The notes: generated from the letters alone by a model not told the origin. 39,868 bases of DNA from Williamsia sp. (GCF_016462415.1 NZ_JAEMTF010000036.1:1-39868), one strand, 5' to 3'. Numbered from the stretch's first letter, positions 13,996 to 22,994 are shown. A program made the numbers and translations.

Positions 13996-14133
13996 ATGGA
14001 TTACACGCAACTCTTCTCGCACACGGCAGTGGCCGAGGCGCCCGCCGAGTCCAGCGACGCGTCGGTACGCAACCCCACCTTCTCCGACGCCGAGAATGCG
14101 GACAAGCATCCGCATTCCGCCTCTGACCACTGA
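13996..14133 (+). CDS. Small hypothetical protein beside attR
   Basis: This 45-residue peptide starts at ATG 13996 with GAGGA seven nt upstream. The sequence is hydrophilic, rich in A, S, D and H (ends DKHPHSASDH). It precedes the DUF5994 gene by 5 bp and may be co-transcribed. The function is unknown. The ribosome site is the main support. Confidence 0.45.
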   Translation: MDYTQLFSHTAVAEAPAESSDASVRNPTFSDAENADKHPHSASDH

Positions 14134-14138
14134 TCACC

Positions 14139-14609
14139 GTGGGTGAGGTCGATCGGCGCAGCGCACAGCCGGTTCGACTTGCCCTGTCGGAAGTCGCGGG
14201 ACGCGACGTCGACGGAGCGTGGTGGCCGCAGACCAATCGGGTCGCCGGCGAACTCCCGCACCTCATGCTGGCGCTCGCGTCGCGTGTCGGTGCGGTGGAG
14301 GGCATCGGCGTCAACTGGACGAACACGTCCGCCTTCCCCAACTTCAATGCCGCCGAATTCCCGGCCCATCCCGGGACCCCGGCGTCGATCGATCTCCATC
14401 TGATGGTCATCACCGGGAGTCTTCGCCGGATAACCTTGTTGCTCATACCGTTTCGGACCTCGGTGCGCCTGGCCACCCTGGTGCTGCGCGAAGCGGTGGC
14501 GCTACCGATCCCGATGGACCTCCTCGACACCCGAGCGCACATGGCCGCGCGTCGAATCGTGCAGAGCGCCCAGACGCAGGCGGCAGACGGACGCGCGAAG
14601 ACCCACTGA
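14139..14609 (+). CDS. DUF5994 family protein
   Basis: This 156-residue protein starts with GTG 14139. It shows the family's pattern: an opening RLALSEV strand, a DGAWWPQTNRVAGELPHL motif near 25-42, a GVNWTNT segment, and a LHLMVITGSLRRITLLLIP pair of strands followed by a C-terminal helix. DUF5994 proteins are common in mycobacteria and relatives, and the molecular role is not known to me. It is the first recognisable chromosomal gene right of the element. Confidence 0.8.
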   Translation: MGEVDRRSAQPVRLALSEVAGRDVDGAWWPQTNRVAGELPHLMLALASRVGAVEGIGVNWTNTSAFPNFNAAEFPAHPGTPASIDLHLMVITGSLRRITLLLIPFRTSVRLATLVLREAVALPIPMDLLDTRAHMAARRIVQSAQTQAADGRAKTH

Positions 14610-14631
14610 GCACGACGGGCCGGTTCTCGTA

Positions 14632-15609
14632 TCAGGACACCGCGGACCGGTATCGCCGGCTCATCTGCTCGTGATAGCGCGCGACCTCGACGCATTCGTC
14701 GGCGAGCTCGGGCGGATCCACCACGGTGAAGTCCGTGCCGAACGCACGCAGCCATCGGGCGATCGACGTCATCGACGTGCCGAACAGGGTTATCTCACAA
14801 CTGCTCTCGTCACCGGTCTCGACCACGCCCCAGTCGCCGTCGACCATCGGTGCGACATCCTCGATCGGCGCGTGGATCCGAACCCGCGCGCTCGTCGTCC
14901 GCCAGAGGGCGCCGATACTGGCCGCGACGTGGGCCGCGGCTCCGCCCTCGGGTAGCGGCCGCGGTGTGAACCGCGGGCCGGTGGGGATCTTCGGTGTCAT
15001 CCGGTCGACGCGAAACGATCGCCAGTCCTCCCGACTGATGTCCCACGCCACCAGATACCAGCGAGAACCACTGCGCACGAGTCGATATGGTTCGACCTCG
15101 CGTCGACTGGCCTGTTCGGACCGATCGAGGTAGTCGAAACGCAGCCGCTCGGTCCGATGGCAGCACGCCGCGATGTCGGAGAGGGTGCCCGCGTCGACCG
15201 ATGACCTCGACGCCGGCGACGTGACGGTGTCGACCTGCAGTGAGTCGAGCCGGTGCCGCAGCCGCGACGGCATCACCTGTCGCAGCTTCTGTAGCGCCCG
15301 GATGGCCGCGTCGTCGAGACCGGTGACCGAACCCGTTGCCGCCGATTGCAATCCGAGAGCGACCGCCAACACCTCCTGGTCGTCGAGGAGCAGCGGTGGC
15401 ATCTCCGCGCCCGCGCCGAGTTGGTATCCGCCGCCCACGCCCACCGTCGCGTCGACGGGATAACCGAGTTCGCGCAGCCGGTCGATGTCGCGTCGCACCG
15501 TTCGCGTCGTCACGTTCAGTCGTGCTGCGAGATCGCCGCCGGACCAGTCACGTCGCATCTGCAGCAACGACAACAGCCGCAGCAACCGCGCGGAGGTCTC
15601 CATCACCAT
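14632..15609 (-). CDS. WYL/YafY-type transcriptional regulator
   Basis: This 325-residue protein starts at ATG 15609, with GGAG six nt upstream. The frame opens further back, but those codons lack a ribosome site. N-terminal HTH_11 domain (about 5-60, with SGGDLAARLNVTTRTVRRDI), then a WYL domain (about 140-220, with RLRFDYLDR and SRWYLVAWDISREDWRSFRV), then a WCX-like C-terminal domain. Such proteins bind DNA and sense ligands through WYL. It is divergent from the ABC exporter genes, and a perfect inverted repeat lies between them, so it most likely controls both itself and the exporter. Confidence 0.9.
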   Translation of the reverse strand: MVMETSARLLRLLSLLQMRRDWSGGDLAARLNVTTRTVRRDIDRLRELGYPVDATVGVGGGYQLGAGAEMPPLLLDDQEVLAVALGLQSAATGSVTGLDDAAIRALQKLRQVMPSRLRHRLDSLQVDTVTSPASRSSVDAGTLSDIAACCHRTERLRFDYLDRSEQASRREVEPYRLVRSGSRWYLVAWDISREDWRSFRVDRMTPKIPTGPRFTPRPLPEGGAAAHVAASIGALWRTTSARVRIHAPIEDVAPMVDGDWGVVETGDESSCEITLFGTSMTSIARWLRAFGTDFTVVDPPELADECVEVARYHEQMSRRYRSAVS

Positions 15610-15658
15610 GTCGTGCTCCGTTCGTTCGAAGGTGTCTGCGCCCCACCACGAGCATCGG

Positions 15659-15689
15659 TCCATTGAGGACCGTAAGCGTCCTCAATGGA
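15659..15689. promoter_or_regulatory. Perfect inverted-repeat operator
   Basis: TCCATTGAGGAC (15659-15670) and GTCCTCAATGGA (15678-15689) are perfect 12-bp arms with a 7-bp spacer. The repeat lies between the divergent regulator and exporter genes and abuts a TATAGC hexamer (15691-15696). It is the likely binding site of the WYL regulator. Confidence 0.75.
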
Positions 15690-15758
15690 CTATAGCGTTC
15701 ATCGCAGCAGGTCATCGAGACCTCGCCGAGGATTCGACGCCGACAACAGGAGCAGAAG

Positions 15759-16727
15759 ATGGCAGCCATCGAGGTACGAGAGCTCACCAAGACGTTCACA
15801 CAGGGCAAGCGCAGGGTCGACGCGGTCAGGGGGATCTCACTCGACGTCGCCGACGGTGAACTCGTCGCGTTGCTCGGGCCCAACGGCGCGGGCAAATCGA
15901 CCACCCTGCGGATGCTCACCACGCTTCTGCGGCCGACCTCCGGATCGGCACGACTCGGCGGCCACGACGTCGCCACCGAGCCGGAACGGGTGCGGCGCAG
16001 CATCGGCTACGTCGGTCAGGGCAACGGCGCCGGTCACAACCAGCGGGTGCGCGAGGAACTGATCACCCAGGGGCGTTGCTTCGGTATCGGCAAGCGCGAC
16101 AGCATCAGTCGCGCGGACGAACTCGTGGCCGCGTTGGACCTCGGTGATCTCGTGGACCGCCGGGTCGGCACCCTGTCCGGTGGACAGCGCCGCCGACTCG
16201 ACATCGCGTTGGGGATCGTCCACCGTCCGTCGATCCTGTTCCTCGACGAGCCGACCACCGGTATGGATCCACAGAGTCGCGCGAACCTGTGGGAACACAT
16301 CGGGACCCTGCGCCGCTCGACCGGCGCCACGATCGTGCTCACCACCCACTACCTCGACGAGGCGGACGCAATGGCCGAGCGGGTGGTGGTCGTCGATCAC
16401 GGCACGGTCATCGCCGACGACTCGGCGGCGACGCTCAAGGACACCCTCGCCGGCGACCGCATCCGTCTCGGGGTGGTGACCGCGGACCTCGGCGAGATCG
16501 CCCGGATCGCGGAGGGGTTCATCGAGACACGTGGTGTCGAGGTACTCGGTGACCGGGGCGTCGTCGAGATCGTCGCCACCGGCGCGGAACATCTGCTCCC
16601 ACGTCTGATCCTCGAGGCACGACGTAGCGGCGTCGAGGTCACCTCCGCGACCGTTTCCCGACCCACACTCGACGACGTCTTCCTGTCCCTGACCGGCCGA
16701 AGCCTGCGCGAACACGCAGCCGCCTGA
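15759..16727 (+). CDS. Drug-exporter ABC ATPase (DrrA type)
   Basis: This 322-residue cytoplasmic ATPase of an ABC-2 type exporter has GGAG upstream of ATG 15759. Walker A GPNGAGKST (40-48), a Q-loop near GYVGQGN (83-89), the signature LSGGQ (139-143), Walker B ILFLDEP (159-165) and the H-loop histidine 197 are all present. The extra C-terminal domain (about 215-320) with SRPTLDDVFLSLTG is typical of daunorubicin-resistance ATPases. It pairs with the permease 36 bp downstream to export hydrophobic compounds. The substrate cannot be told from sequence. Confidence 0.93.
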   Translation: MAAIEVRELTKTFTQGKRRVDAVRGISLDVADGELVALLGPNGAGKSTTLRMLTTLLRPTSGSARLGGHDVATEPERVRRSIGYVGQGNGAGHNQRVREELITQGRCFGIGKRDSISRADELVAALDLGDLVDRRVGTLSGGQRRRLDIALGIVHRPSILFLDEPTTGMDPQSRANLWEHIGTLRRSTGATIVLTTHYLDEADAMAERVVVVDHGTVIADDSAATLKDTLAGDRIRLGVVTADLGEIARIAEGFIETRGVEVLGDRGVVEIVATGAEHLLPRLILEARRSGVEVTSATVSRPTLDDVFLSLTGRSLREHAAA

Positions 16728-16763
16728 GCAATCCATCCCCACCGCGAACCCGAGGAGCCCACC

Positions 16764-17531
16764 ATGAGTGCATCCACCATTGCCCGCGACAGCTCGATCG
16801 TGATGATCCGAGAGCTGCGACCGACCATTCGTGACCCGTTCACGGTCATCTTCAGTCTCGTACAGCCATTGATCCTGCTCGCCCTGTTCGGCCCCCTGCT
16901 CAAATCGGTACCCGGAGCCGGATCCGGGAACGTGTGGAACTGGTTCATCCCCGGTGTCCTGGTCATGATCGCGATCTTCGGGACGTCGATGACCGGGTCG
17001 AATCTGCTGGCCGAGATGCAGCAGGGGAGCCATGAGCGGATGTTGGTGACACCGCTCGCGCGGTCATCGCTGTTGATCGGCCGCGCGGTCAAGGAGATGA
17101 TCCCGCTGGCTGCGCAGGCCGTGATCATCCTGGCCATCGGTCTGCCGCTGGGGTTCGGCGTCGATGTCGGTGGAGCGGTGGTGGGGATCGCGATCCTCGG
17201 GATCTTCGGCGTGGGACTCGGTGCGTTGTCCTACAGCCTGGCTCTCGCTGTGCGCCAACAGGACTGGGTGTTCTGGACCGTACAGCAGACGCTGATGTTC
17301 CCGCTGCTCATCCTGTCCGGGACGATGCTGCCACTCGACTCGGCGCCGGGATGGATGCGTGCTCTGGTGAACGTCAACCCGCTGGCGTACGTCGTCGATG
17401 CCGAGCGCAGCCTGTTCAGCGGATCGTTCGATCTGTGCATCGTCGGTGAGGGTGTGATCGCGGCGGTCGCGGTCGCGGTCGTGGGTCTCGCGGTGGGGAT
17501 CCGGGGTGTCGGGTCCGCCGGTCGGCAGTGA
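16764..17531 (+). CDS. ABC-2 type permease (DrrB type)
   Basis: This 255-residue membrane protein has six hydrophobic segments (about 27-47, 60-80, 104-129, 138-165, 170-195, 228-248). The ABC-2 membrane signature region (MFPLLILSGTMLPLDSAPGW, about 178-197) lies before the fifth/sixth segments. An MLVTPLARSSLLIGR motif near 94-108 is typical of daunorubicin-type permeases. It forms the exporter with the preceding ATPase and is in the same operon. Confidence 0.92.
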   Translation: MSASTIARDSSIVMIRELRPTIRDPFTVIFSLVQPLILLALFGPLLKSVPGAGSGNVWNWFIPGVLVMIAIFGTSMTGSNLLAEMQQGSHERMLVTPLARSSLLIGRAVKEMIPLAAQAVIILAIGLPLGFGVDVGGAVVGIAILGIFGVGLGALSYSLALAVRQQDWVFWTVQQTLMFPLLILSGTMLPLDSAPGWMRALVNVNPLAYVVDAERSLFSGSFDLCIVGEGVIAAVAVAVVGLAVGIRGVGSAGRQ

Positions 17532-17624
17532 GGGGACACCGGGCGAACCCGAGTGGCGCGATATTTGCGAACGACGTCACTCCTGCCTGTAGACCATCTG
17601 CGTCGCGGAGGACATGATTGCGCG

Positions 17625-18947
17625 ATGACAACAGAGCCCGCCACCGGTGGCCCCCGCGTGCACTGGGCGTGGGTGGTGGCGGCCACCAGTTTCCTGGCGA
17701 TCCTGGCCGCGGCAGGGTTCCGGTCGGTGCCCGGTGTCCTGATGGACCCGCTGCACATGGAATTCGGTTGGTCGCACGCGACGATCGGCGCGGCCATGTC
17801 GGTGAACATGACGTTGTTCGGCCTCACGGCGCCGTTCTCCGCGGCGTTGATGGACCGATTCGGTATCCGACCGGTACTGGTGGGGGCGCTGGCCCTCATC
17901 GCCTCCGGTACGGCCCTGAGCGTGGTGATGACGGCGAGCTGGCAGCTGATCCTGCTGTGGGGTGTCCTGGTCGGGCTCGGCACGGGTGCCATCTCCATGG
18001 GCTTCGTGGCCACGGTCGCAACGCGGTGGTTCGTCGAGCGCAGGGGAGTGGTGACGGGGATCCTTACGGCCGCGAGCGCGACCGGTCAGCTCATCTTCCT
18101 GCCTGTCGTCGCCCGGATCAGCACGTCATCGGGGTGGCGGTGGGCCGCGGTCGTGGTGGCTCTGGCTGCTCTCGTGGTGATCGTCCCGGTCGTGGTGTTC
18201 ATCCGCGATCACCCGGCCGACAGGGGTCTTCGCGCGCTCGGCGACGTCGAGTCGGCCACGCCCACGTCCGTGACCACGGTGACCGGGCCACCGCGGGGTT
18301 CGTTCGCCGTGGCGTTCGACGGTCTTCTCATCGGTGCTCGCACGCGCGCTTTCTGGTTACTCGCAGGCAGTTTCGCGATCTGCGGCGCGACCACCAACGG
18401 GCTCATCGGAACCCACTTCATCCCTGCTGCCGGCGACCACGGCATGCCCACGACGGTCGCGGCCGGACTGCTGGCGACCATCGGGATCTTCGATGTCGCG
18501 GGAACGGTGTTCTCCGGTTGGCTGACCGACCGCGTCGACCCGCGCATCCTGCTGGTCGTCTACTACCTCGGCCGTGGGGTTTCTCTGGTGGCGCTGCCCA
18601 CTCTGCTGTCACCGCACGCGGAGCCCAGCACCTGGGTGTTCATCACCTTCTACGGGTTGGACTGGGTGGCGACGGTTCCGCCGACGATCGCGTTCTGCCG
18701 CTTGTACTTTGCCGAGCGCACCCCGATCGTCTTCGGCTGGGTCTTCGCCGCGCATCAACTCGGTGCGGCCGTTGCCGCGTTCGGCGCCGGTTATGTCCGC
18801 GACGCCGACGGCCGCTACGACCTGGCGTTCTATGTCGCGGCCGGGCTGTGCGTCGTTGCGGCCGGGCTGTGCGCCGCGCTGCGCAAACCCGAACGCTCAC
18901 TGGGTGAATCGGCACCCGGCAAACCGGTGGTCGACATGTCGGCGTGA
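17625..18947 (+). CDS. MFS transporter
   Basis: This protein of about 440 residues starts at ATG 17625 (GGAGGA 12 nt upstream). Twelve hydrophobic segments are visible. A DRFGIRP motif after segment 2 and DRVDPR after segment 8 are the usual major-facilitator loop signatures. The sequence resembles the monocarboxylate/oxalate-formate antiporter-like branch (N-terminal HWAWVVAATSFLA). The substrate is unknown. It lies 93 bp after the ABC permease in the same direction and may or may not share its control. Confidence 0.9.
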   Translation: MTTEPATGGPRVHWAWVVAATSFLAILAAAGFRSVPGVLMDPLHMEFGWSHATIGAAMSVNMTLFGLTAPFSAALMDRFGIRPVLVGALALIASGTALSVVMTASWQLILLWGVLVGLGTGAISMGFVATVATRWFVERRGVVTGILTAASATGQLIFLPVVARISTSSGWRWAAVVVALAALVVIVPVVVFIRDHPADRGLRALGDVESATPTSVTTVTGPPRGSFAVAFDGLLIGARTRAFWLLAGSFAICGATTNGLIGTHFIPAAGDHGMPTTVAAGLLATIGIFDVAGTVFSGWLTDRVDPRILLVVYYLGRGVSLVALPTLLSPHAEPSTWVFITFYGLDWVATVPPTIAFCRLYFAERTPIVFGWVFAAHQLGAAVAAFGAGYVRDADGRYDLAFYVAAGLCVVAAGLCAALRKPERSLGESAPGKPVVDMSA

Positions 18948-19115
18948 TGCACATTTGTTACGCATATGAAACTACTCTGAGCTCTTCGGCCCCACCGGCA
19001 CCAGTAGTCTCGTGGACGTCTCCGGGTCGCTGACCCGGTACCGCGCGCAACGACGCCCGCGTCAACCGTCGGCCGTCACGGTCGTGGCCGTCCGCCACCT
19101 CGGAGGAGCATCGTC
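18948..19115. promoter_or_regulatory. Intergenic region before the DUF218 gene
   Basis: This is a short AT-richer stretch (18949-18975, with TTGTTACGCATATGAAACT) followed by GC-rich leader and a GGAGGAG ribosome site just before 19116. It probably carries the promoter. No hairpin with a T-run is seen. Confidence 0.3.
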
Positions 19116-20015
19116 ATGCAGTTGTGGTCCCGCGTCCGCCGACTCGGCCTGGTGATCGGCGCCCTGGCGGTCATCACCACCGGTGTCGGCGCAACCCAGG
19201 TTCTCGTGGCGCCCGCGCCCGCGTCGGCGAAGCCGGCCCCCTCGGTGACCCTCTACAACTCCGCGCAGAGCAAGTTCTCCAACGGGAACGTCGCCGGTGG
19301 ACTCGGTGACCTGGCGGCTCTGGTGCGCATCGCTCCCAACGACAGCCAAGCGCTTGCGCTGCAGGCCATCTGGGCCGACTATGCCTACGACTTCCCGACC
19401 AAGGCCGCTGCGCTGGCACGTCTCAACACGGTCTCGCCCGCCACGGCGCGCGGTGTCGGCGGGGTGTTCGGCGCGATCGGAGCCGGAATCGCGACGGTTC
19501 CCAACCCCTTGCCAGGGATCATCGGTCCGCGGACGGCCATCGTGGCGCTGGGGTACGGGTTGCTGCCGAACGGCACGATGCGACCCGAACTCGTCGAGCG
19601 GTTGACCAAGACGTGGGTGCAGGCCCTGATCGCACCGTCCTCCCCGGTCATCGTGACCGGTGGCGCACCGCAGAACGGTGTCACCGAGGCGGCCGCGATG
19701 AAGAGGTGGCTGGTCGGACGCGGCATCCCCGCCTCCCGGATCGTCGCCGAGACCCGCGCCGGGTCCACCGTGGCGAACGCCCTGAACAGTGCCGCGATCA
19801 TGAAGTCGCGCGGCTGGGGGAACGCCATCATCGTGAGCAGCGCCAACCACCTCCGTCGTGCGGTCGCCGACTTCATCGTGGCCGGCGTGCCGGTGGTGGG
19901 CACCACCACCCAGTTCAACGGATGGACGTCGGAGATCCTGCCACCCACGCGTGACGCGCAGCGCGGCATCTATCTCGACGTGACACGAACGTTCCGCCTG
20001 CCCGCAGGGCGCTGA
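19116..20015 (+). CDS. DUF218 / YdcF-like secreted protein
   Basis: This 299-residue protein has GGAGGAG eight nt before ATG 19116. A signal peptide is visible (basic start, hydrophobic 11-33, then an alanine-proline APASA region). The C-terminal half is a DUF218 (SanA/ElyC/YdcF) domain: TAIVALGYGLLPNG (about 141-154), PVIVTGGAP with E in TEAAAMKRWL, ASRIVAETRAGSTVANAL, and AIIVSSANHLRRA. DUF218 proteins act in envelope maintenance, and some bind nucleotides. The N-terminal half holds a short helical repeat-like region (about 45-110). Confidence 0.88.
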   Translation: MQLWSRVRRLGLVIGALAVITTGVGATQVLVAPAPASAKPAPSVTLYNSAQSKFSNGNVAGGLGDLAALVRIAPNDSQALALQAIWADYAYDFPTKAAALARLNTVSPATARGVGGVFGAIGAGIATVPNPLPGIIGPRTAIVALGYGLLPNGTMRPELVERLTKTWVQALIAPSSPVIVTGGAPQNGVTEAAAMKRWLVGRGIPASRIVAETRAGSTVANALNSAAIMKSRGWGNAIIVSSANHLRRAVADFIVAGVPVVGTTTQFNGWTSEILPPTRDAQRGIYLDVTRTFRLPAGR

Positions 20016-20035
20016 TCGGACTTCGCTCGCGGCGG

Positions 20036-20776
20036 TCAGGCCGTCGCGAGGTCGGGCAGGGCGATGTCGGGCAGATGGATCCAGCCCTCGCGAACCGCCA
20101 CCGCGCGCTGTGGACCGGTCGGCAGGTGGGTCCGCCCGATCGCCGCGGCGCGAGCCAGGAACGCGGCCAACACCGCGTCGAACGCGTCGTCGCTGCGCAT
20201 GCACAGATCGTCGTACGGCCCCAGATCGAACCATGGTGCGGCGTCGGTGAACTGGCCGACGAGGGTGCGTCGTACGGCGTCGTTGGCGCGGCCCTTGTAA
20301 CCCCGTGACGTGAACCCCCAGGTGGACAGAGCCGCCGCCGGATAGGCCTCCACCGCGCGGCCGTCGACCCGGTCGGTGACGCCGAGCGCGTGCAGGACGC
20401 CGACGCATCGCAACGCGACATGGGCGATGAGGTCGGCGGAGACGCTCAGCGGGATGAGGCCGGTGCGTTCGCGGACGACGTCGTCGGTCGTCCGGCGGAC
20501 CAGGGGCCCACGCGCGGCGCGGGTGTTCAGCGGCCCGTGGGTGGGGGCGTCGTGCCGGTGATGGGCGGAGATGAAGGTGACGAAGTCATCCGGCCACCCG
20601 AACGGCGAGTCGATGCCCACCCGCGCCGCGCCCTCGCAGGCGGCGACCAGGTCGTCGTCGGTCGCGCCGAGTCGGACGTCGGCGAGCGTCGCGCGTCCGC
20701 GCTGCCAGTCGATGGTGGCGACGGCGGTCTTCGCCGGTTCCGCGGCGAGGTCGACACCCACAGTTCGCATGGCCAC
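20036..20776 (-). CDS. DUF429 domain protein
   Basis: This 246-residue cytoplasmic protein starts at 20776, with an in-frame ATG at 20770. An RNase H-like fold is suggested by the opening VGVDLAAEPAKTAVA (about 5-19), a GIDSPFGWP strand-turn (about 54-62), an RRTTDDVVRE segment, VEAYPAA (about 142-148) and the late DDAFDAVLAAFLARA (about 195-209). These are DUF429 hallmarks and carry the acidic residues of the fold. The cellular role is unknown. Convergent with the DUF218 gene. Confidence 0.85.
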   Translation of the reverse strand: MAMRTVGVDLAAEPAKTAVATIDWQRGRATLADVRLGATDDDLVAACEGAARVGIDSPFGWPDDFVTFISAHHRHDAPTHGPLNTRAARGPLVRRTTDDVVRERTGLIPLSVSADLIAHVALRCVGVLHALGVTDRVDGRAVEAYPAAALSTWGFTSRGYKGRANDAVRRTLVGQFTDAAPWFDLGPYDDLCMRSDDAFDAVLAAFLARAAAIGRTHLPTGPQRAVAVREGWIHLPDIALPDLATA

Positions 20777-20794
20777 ACGCTAGCGGGATCGCAG

Positions 20795-20834
20795 TACAGG
20801 GTTCTCTGAATACAGATTCTGCTGTACATTCCTC
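20795..20834. promoter_or_regulatory. Candidate metal-sensor operator
   Basis: TACAG (20811-20815), six bases and CTGTA (20822-20826) form an inverted repeat just before the sensor start. Another TACAG is at 20795-20799. This is the only AT-rich dyad between the divergent DUF429 and sensor genes. Confidence 0.5.
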
Positions 20835-20838
20835 GGTC

Positions 20839-21165
20839 ATGAACGTCGCGACGAACGTGTCCGTGCTGGCGAGGTTCGGCCATGCGTTGTCCGACGAGAC
20901 GCGCACCCGGATCCTGCTCGCGCTGGCCGACCACGCGCGGTATCCCGCCGATCTCGCCGACGACCTCGGGGTCAGCCGACAGAAGCTGTCGAATCACCTG
21001 GCGTGCCTTCGTGGTTGTGGTCTCGTCGTCGCGGTCCCCGAGGGACGACGTACGCGATACGAGGTCGCCGACCCGGCCATCGGACGGGCGATGGCGGATC
21101 TGTTGACCGTCGTGCTCGCCGTGGACCCGGCCTGCTGCGCCGACTCCGCCGGCGGGTGCTGCTGA
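20839..21165 (+). CDS. cmtR: ArsR/SmtB-family metal sensor, CmtR-like
   Basis: This 108-residue winged-helix repressor closely resembles M. tuberculosis CmtR, a Cd/Pb sensor. DNA-recognition helices lie in YPADLADDLGVSRQKLSNHL (35-54). The CLRGCG motif provides C56 and C60, matching C57 and C61 of CmtR. The third CmtR ligand (C102, from memory) has likely equivalents in the unusual tail with C99, C100, C107 and C108. It is translationally overlapped (TGATG) with the CDF transporter downstream, so it should de-repress metal efflux. No clear ribosome site is seen, so the mRNA may be nearly leaderless. Confidence 0.85.
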   Translation: MNVATNVSVLARFGHALSDETRTRILLALADHARYPADLADDLGVSRQKLSNHLACLRGCGLVVAVPEGRRTRYEVADPAIGRAMADLLTVVLAVDPACCADSAGGCC

Positions 21166-21857
21166 TGTCGCAGGACGCCGCGATGTCGCCTGCGCCCGCG
21201 TCGCCGACGGACACGCGACGGGGCCTGCTGTCCCGGCGTATCCGGATCCTGGTCGCGGTGACCATCGCCTACAACGTGATCGAGGCGGCGGTGGCCCTGA
21301 CCGAGGGCGCGCGGGTGTCGTCGACGGCGCTCGTCGGTTTCGGGCTCGACTCGGTGATCGAGGTGTCCTCGGCTGCGGCGGTCGCCTGGCAGTTCTCCAC
21401 GTCCGACCCGCAGCGGCGCGAGCGCACCGCGCTGACGATCATCGCGGTCTCGTTCTTCGCGCTGGCGGTCTACGTCGCGGTCGACGCGGTCGCCTCCCTG
21501 CTCGGCACGTCGAACGCGGAGCACTCGCGGATCGGGATCGGGCTGGCCGCGGTGAGCCTGGTCGTGATGCCGGGCCTGTCCTGGTTGCAACGCCGGGCCG
21601 GTCGCGAGATCGGATCACGCTCTGCGGTGGCCGATTCGAAGCAGACCCTGCTCTGCACCTATCTGTCCGGGGTCCTGCTGGTCGGTCTGGTGCTCAACAG
21701 TGCGCTCGGGTGGTCGTGGGCCGATCCGATCGCCGCCCTGGTGATCGCGGCGGTCGCGGTGCGTGAGGGTCGGGCGGCGTGGAAGGGCGACGCGTGCTGT
21801 GCGCTGCCGACCCCGCGACCGACCACGACAACGACGGGGTGCGACTGCTGCGATTGA
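21165..21857 (+). CDS. CDF-family cation efflux protein
   Basis: This protein has about 230 residues when started at ATG 21165, which shares its A with the sensor's stop. It has six hydrophobic segments. The metal-site acidic motifs are visible: GFGLDSVIEV (59-68) in segment 2 and ADSKQTLLC (about 156-164) before segment 5. It lacks a large cytoplasmic C-terminal domain but ends in a cysteine-rich tail (CC, then CDCCD), a plausible soft-metal binding site. With the CmtR-like partner it probably exports Cd, Pb or Zn. Confidence 0.88.
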   Translation: MSQDAAMSPAPASPTDTRRGLLSRRIRILVAVTIAYNVIEAAVALTEGARVSSTALVGFGLDSVIEVSSAAAVAWQFSTSDPQRRERTALTIIAVSFFALAVYVAVDAVASLLGTSNAEHSRIGIGLAAVSLVVMPGLSWLQRRAGREIGSRSAVADSKQTLLCTYLSGVLLVGLVLNSALGWSWADPIAALVIAAVAVREGRAAWKGDACCALPTPRPTTTTTGCDCCD

Positions 21858-21881
21858 CCCGTGCCGTCGACCGGTCCTGCG

Positions 21882-22994
21882 TCATGCGTTCGGCGACACC
21901 GACATCCGCAAGGCGGCGCCGACCGTCGCGTAGGTCGCGTCCCAGACCTGCGCCTCGCGGCACGCGGTCGCGCTGCCATCGGCGTCACCGGCACCTCGTC
22001 GCCGGTCGGCCCAGTTCATCCAGGAGATCGACCGGCGTCGGCACAGGTCGAGCGAGTCCAAGAGCTCCGAGCGATCCAGTCCGACGAGATCGTCCCACTC
22101 GTCGGACCCGACGCGCCGGTCGTCGCGGTGGCGGCTGATCACCGCGCGCAGAGCGGACGGCACCTCGGTGGGGGTGTCGTCGCCGGGGCGGACGAGTGCC
22201 TCCACGACTGCGCGGTACCCGTCCCGCATGAAGTCATGCCAGCGGTCGAGCGCCGAGATCATCGATCGCGTCGGACGGTCGCCGAGGTCGACGGCGAGTT
22301 CGACGTCCACGAGTGTGCCCTCGGCGACGAGTTCGAGCCCCGGCCACCCGTCGAGGATCGCTCGCGCGGTGTCCAGACCGCCCGGATCCACCACGCCCCG
22401 GATGGTGGTCCAGAGCAGCGCGCTGCGCTCGACCTCCCACAGCTGCAGCTGCACCAGAGCATCCGGATACCGCAGCTCCAAGGCCTGGTAGTGGTCCACC
22501 TCGACCGACCCGGCCAACCGCTCGTGCACGACCCGCCGCACGGTCCGTCCGATCCCGCCGGCCGGGTGATCGGCCATGGCCGCGGCCCGTGACCCCGGGG
22601 TGATCGGGGGGACCGAGCGCACCGCTCGGAGGAAGCTCGGGTGGGTGATACCCCAGATGGTGCGGGCCACCACGATCACGGAGTCCACGAGATCGCCCGG
22701 CGCCTGCGAGGACCCGAGTCCGGTGAGATGGCGTTCTCCGGTCCGCGACCATCCGTCGGCGAGTGCGGTCTGCTCGATGTCGGCGTCGATCGTGAGCACC
22801 GCACACACCACCCCGGCGTGGAGGCGACGCACGGTCAGGTCGGGCGTCGAGTCTGCGTCGGCACGCTCCCGCCGGAAGGCCACCACCTCGTCGTCGGTGA
22901 TCTCGGACAGGCGGGACACCAGCGACCCGTGGAATCGCGACCACGCGCGATCGATCTCGTCGTCGAACTCGACGTCGGTGAGGGGCAAGGACAT
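21882..22994 (-). CDS. Possible TY-Chap-like protein
   Basis: This 370-residue protein starts at ATG 22994. The frame continues upstream to 23045 without better support. The N-terminal third (about 8-135) has features of the actinobacterial TY-Chap N-terminal domain (YbjN/CesT-like peptide-binding chaperones): a charged opening helix with AWSRFHGSLVSRL, strands VRRLHAGVVCAVLTIDAD, a GWSRTGERH turn, and a helix ending THPSFL. The remainder is variable, with WDDLVGLDRSELLDSLDL near 312-329. The assignment is from pattern memory and tentative. It is divergent from fadD36. Confidence 0.5.
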   Translation of the reverse strand: MSLPLTDVEFDDEIDRAWSRFHGSLVSRLSEITDDEVVAFRRERADADSTPDLTVRRLHAGVVCAVLTIDADIEQTALADGWSRTGERHLTGLGSSQAPGDLVDSVIVVARTIWGITHPSFLRAVRSVPPITPGSRAAAMADHPAGGIGRTVRRVVHERLAGSVEVDHYQALELRYPDALVQLQLWEVERSALLWTTIRGVVDPGGLDTARAILDGWPGLELVAEGTLVDVELAVDLGDRPTRSMISALDRWHDFMRDGYRAVVEALVRPGDDTPTEVPSALRAVISRHRDDRRVGSDEWDDLVGLDRSELLDSLDLCRRRSISWMNWADRRRGAGDADGSATACREAQVWDATYATVGAALRMSVSPNA

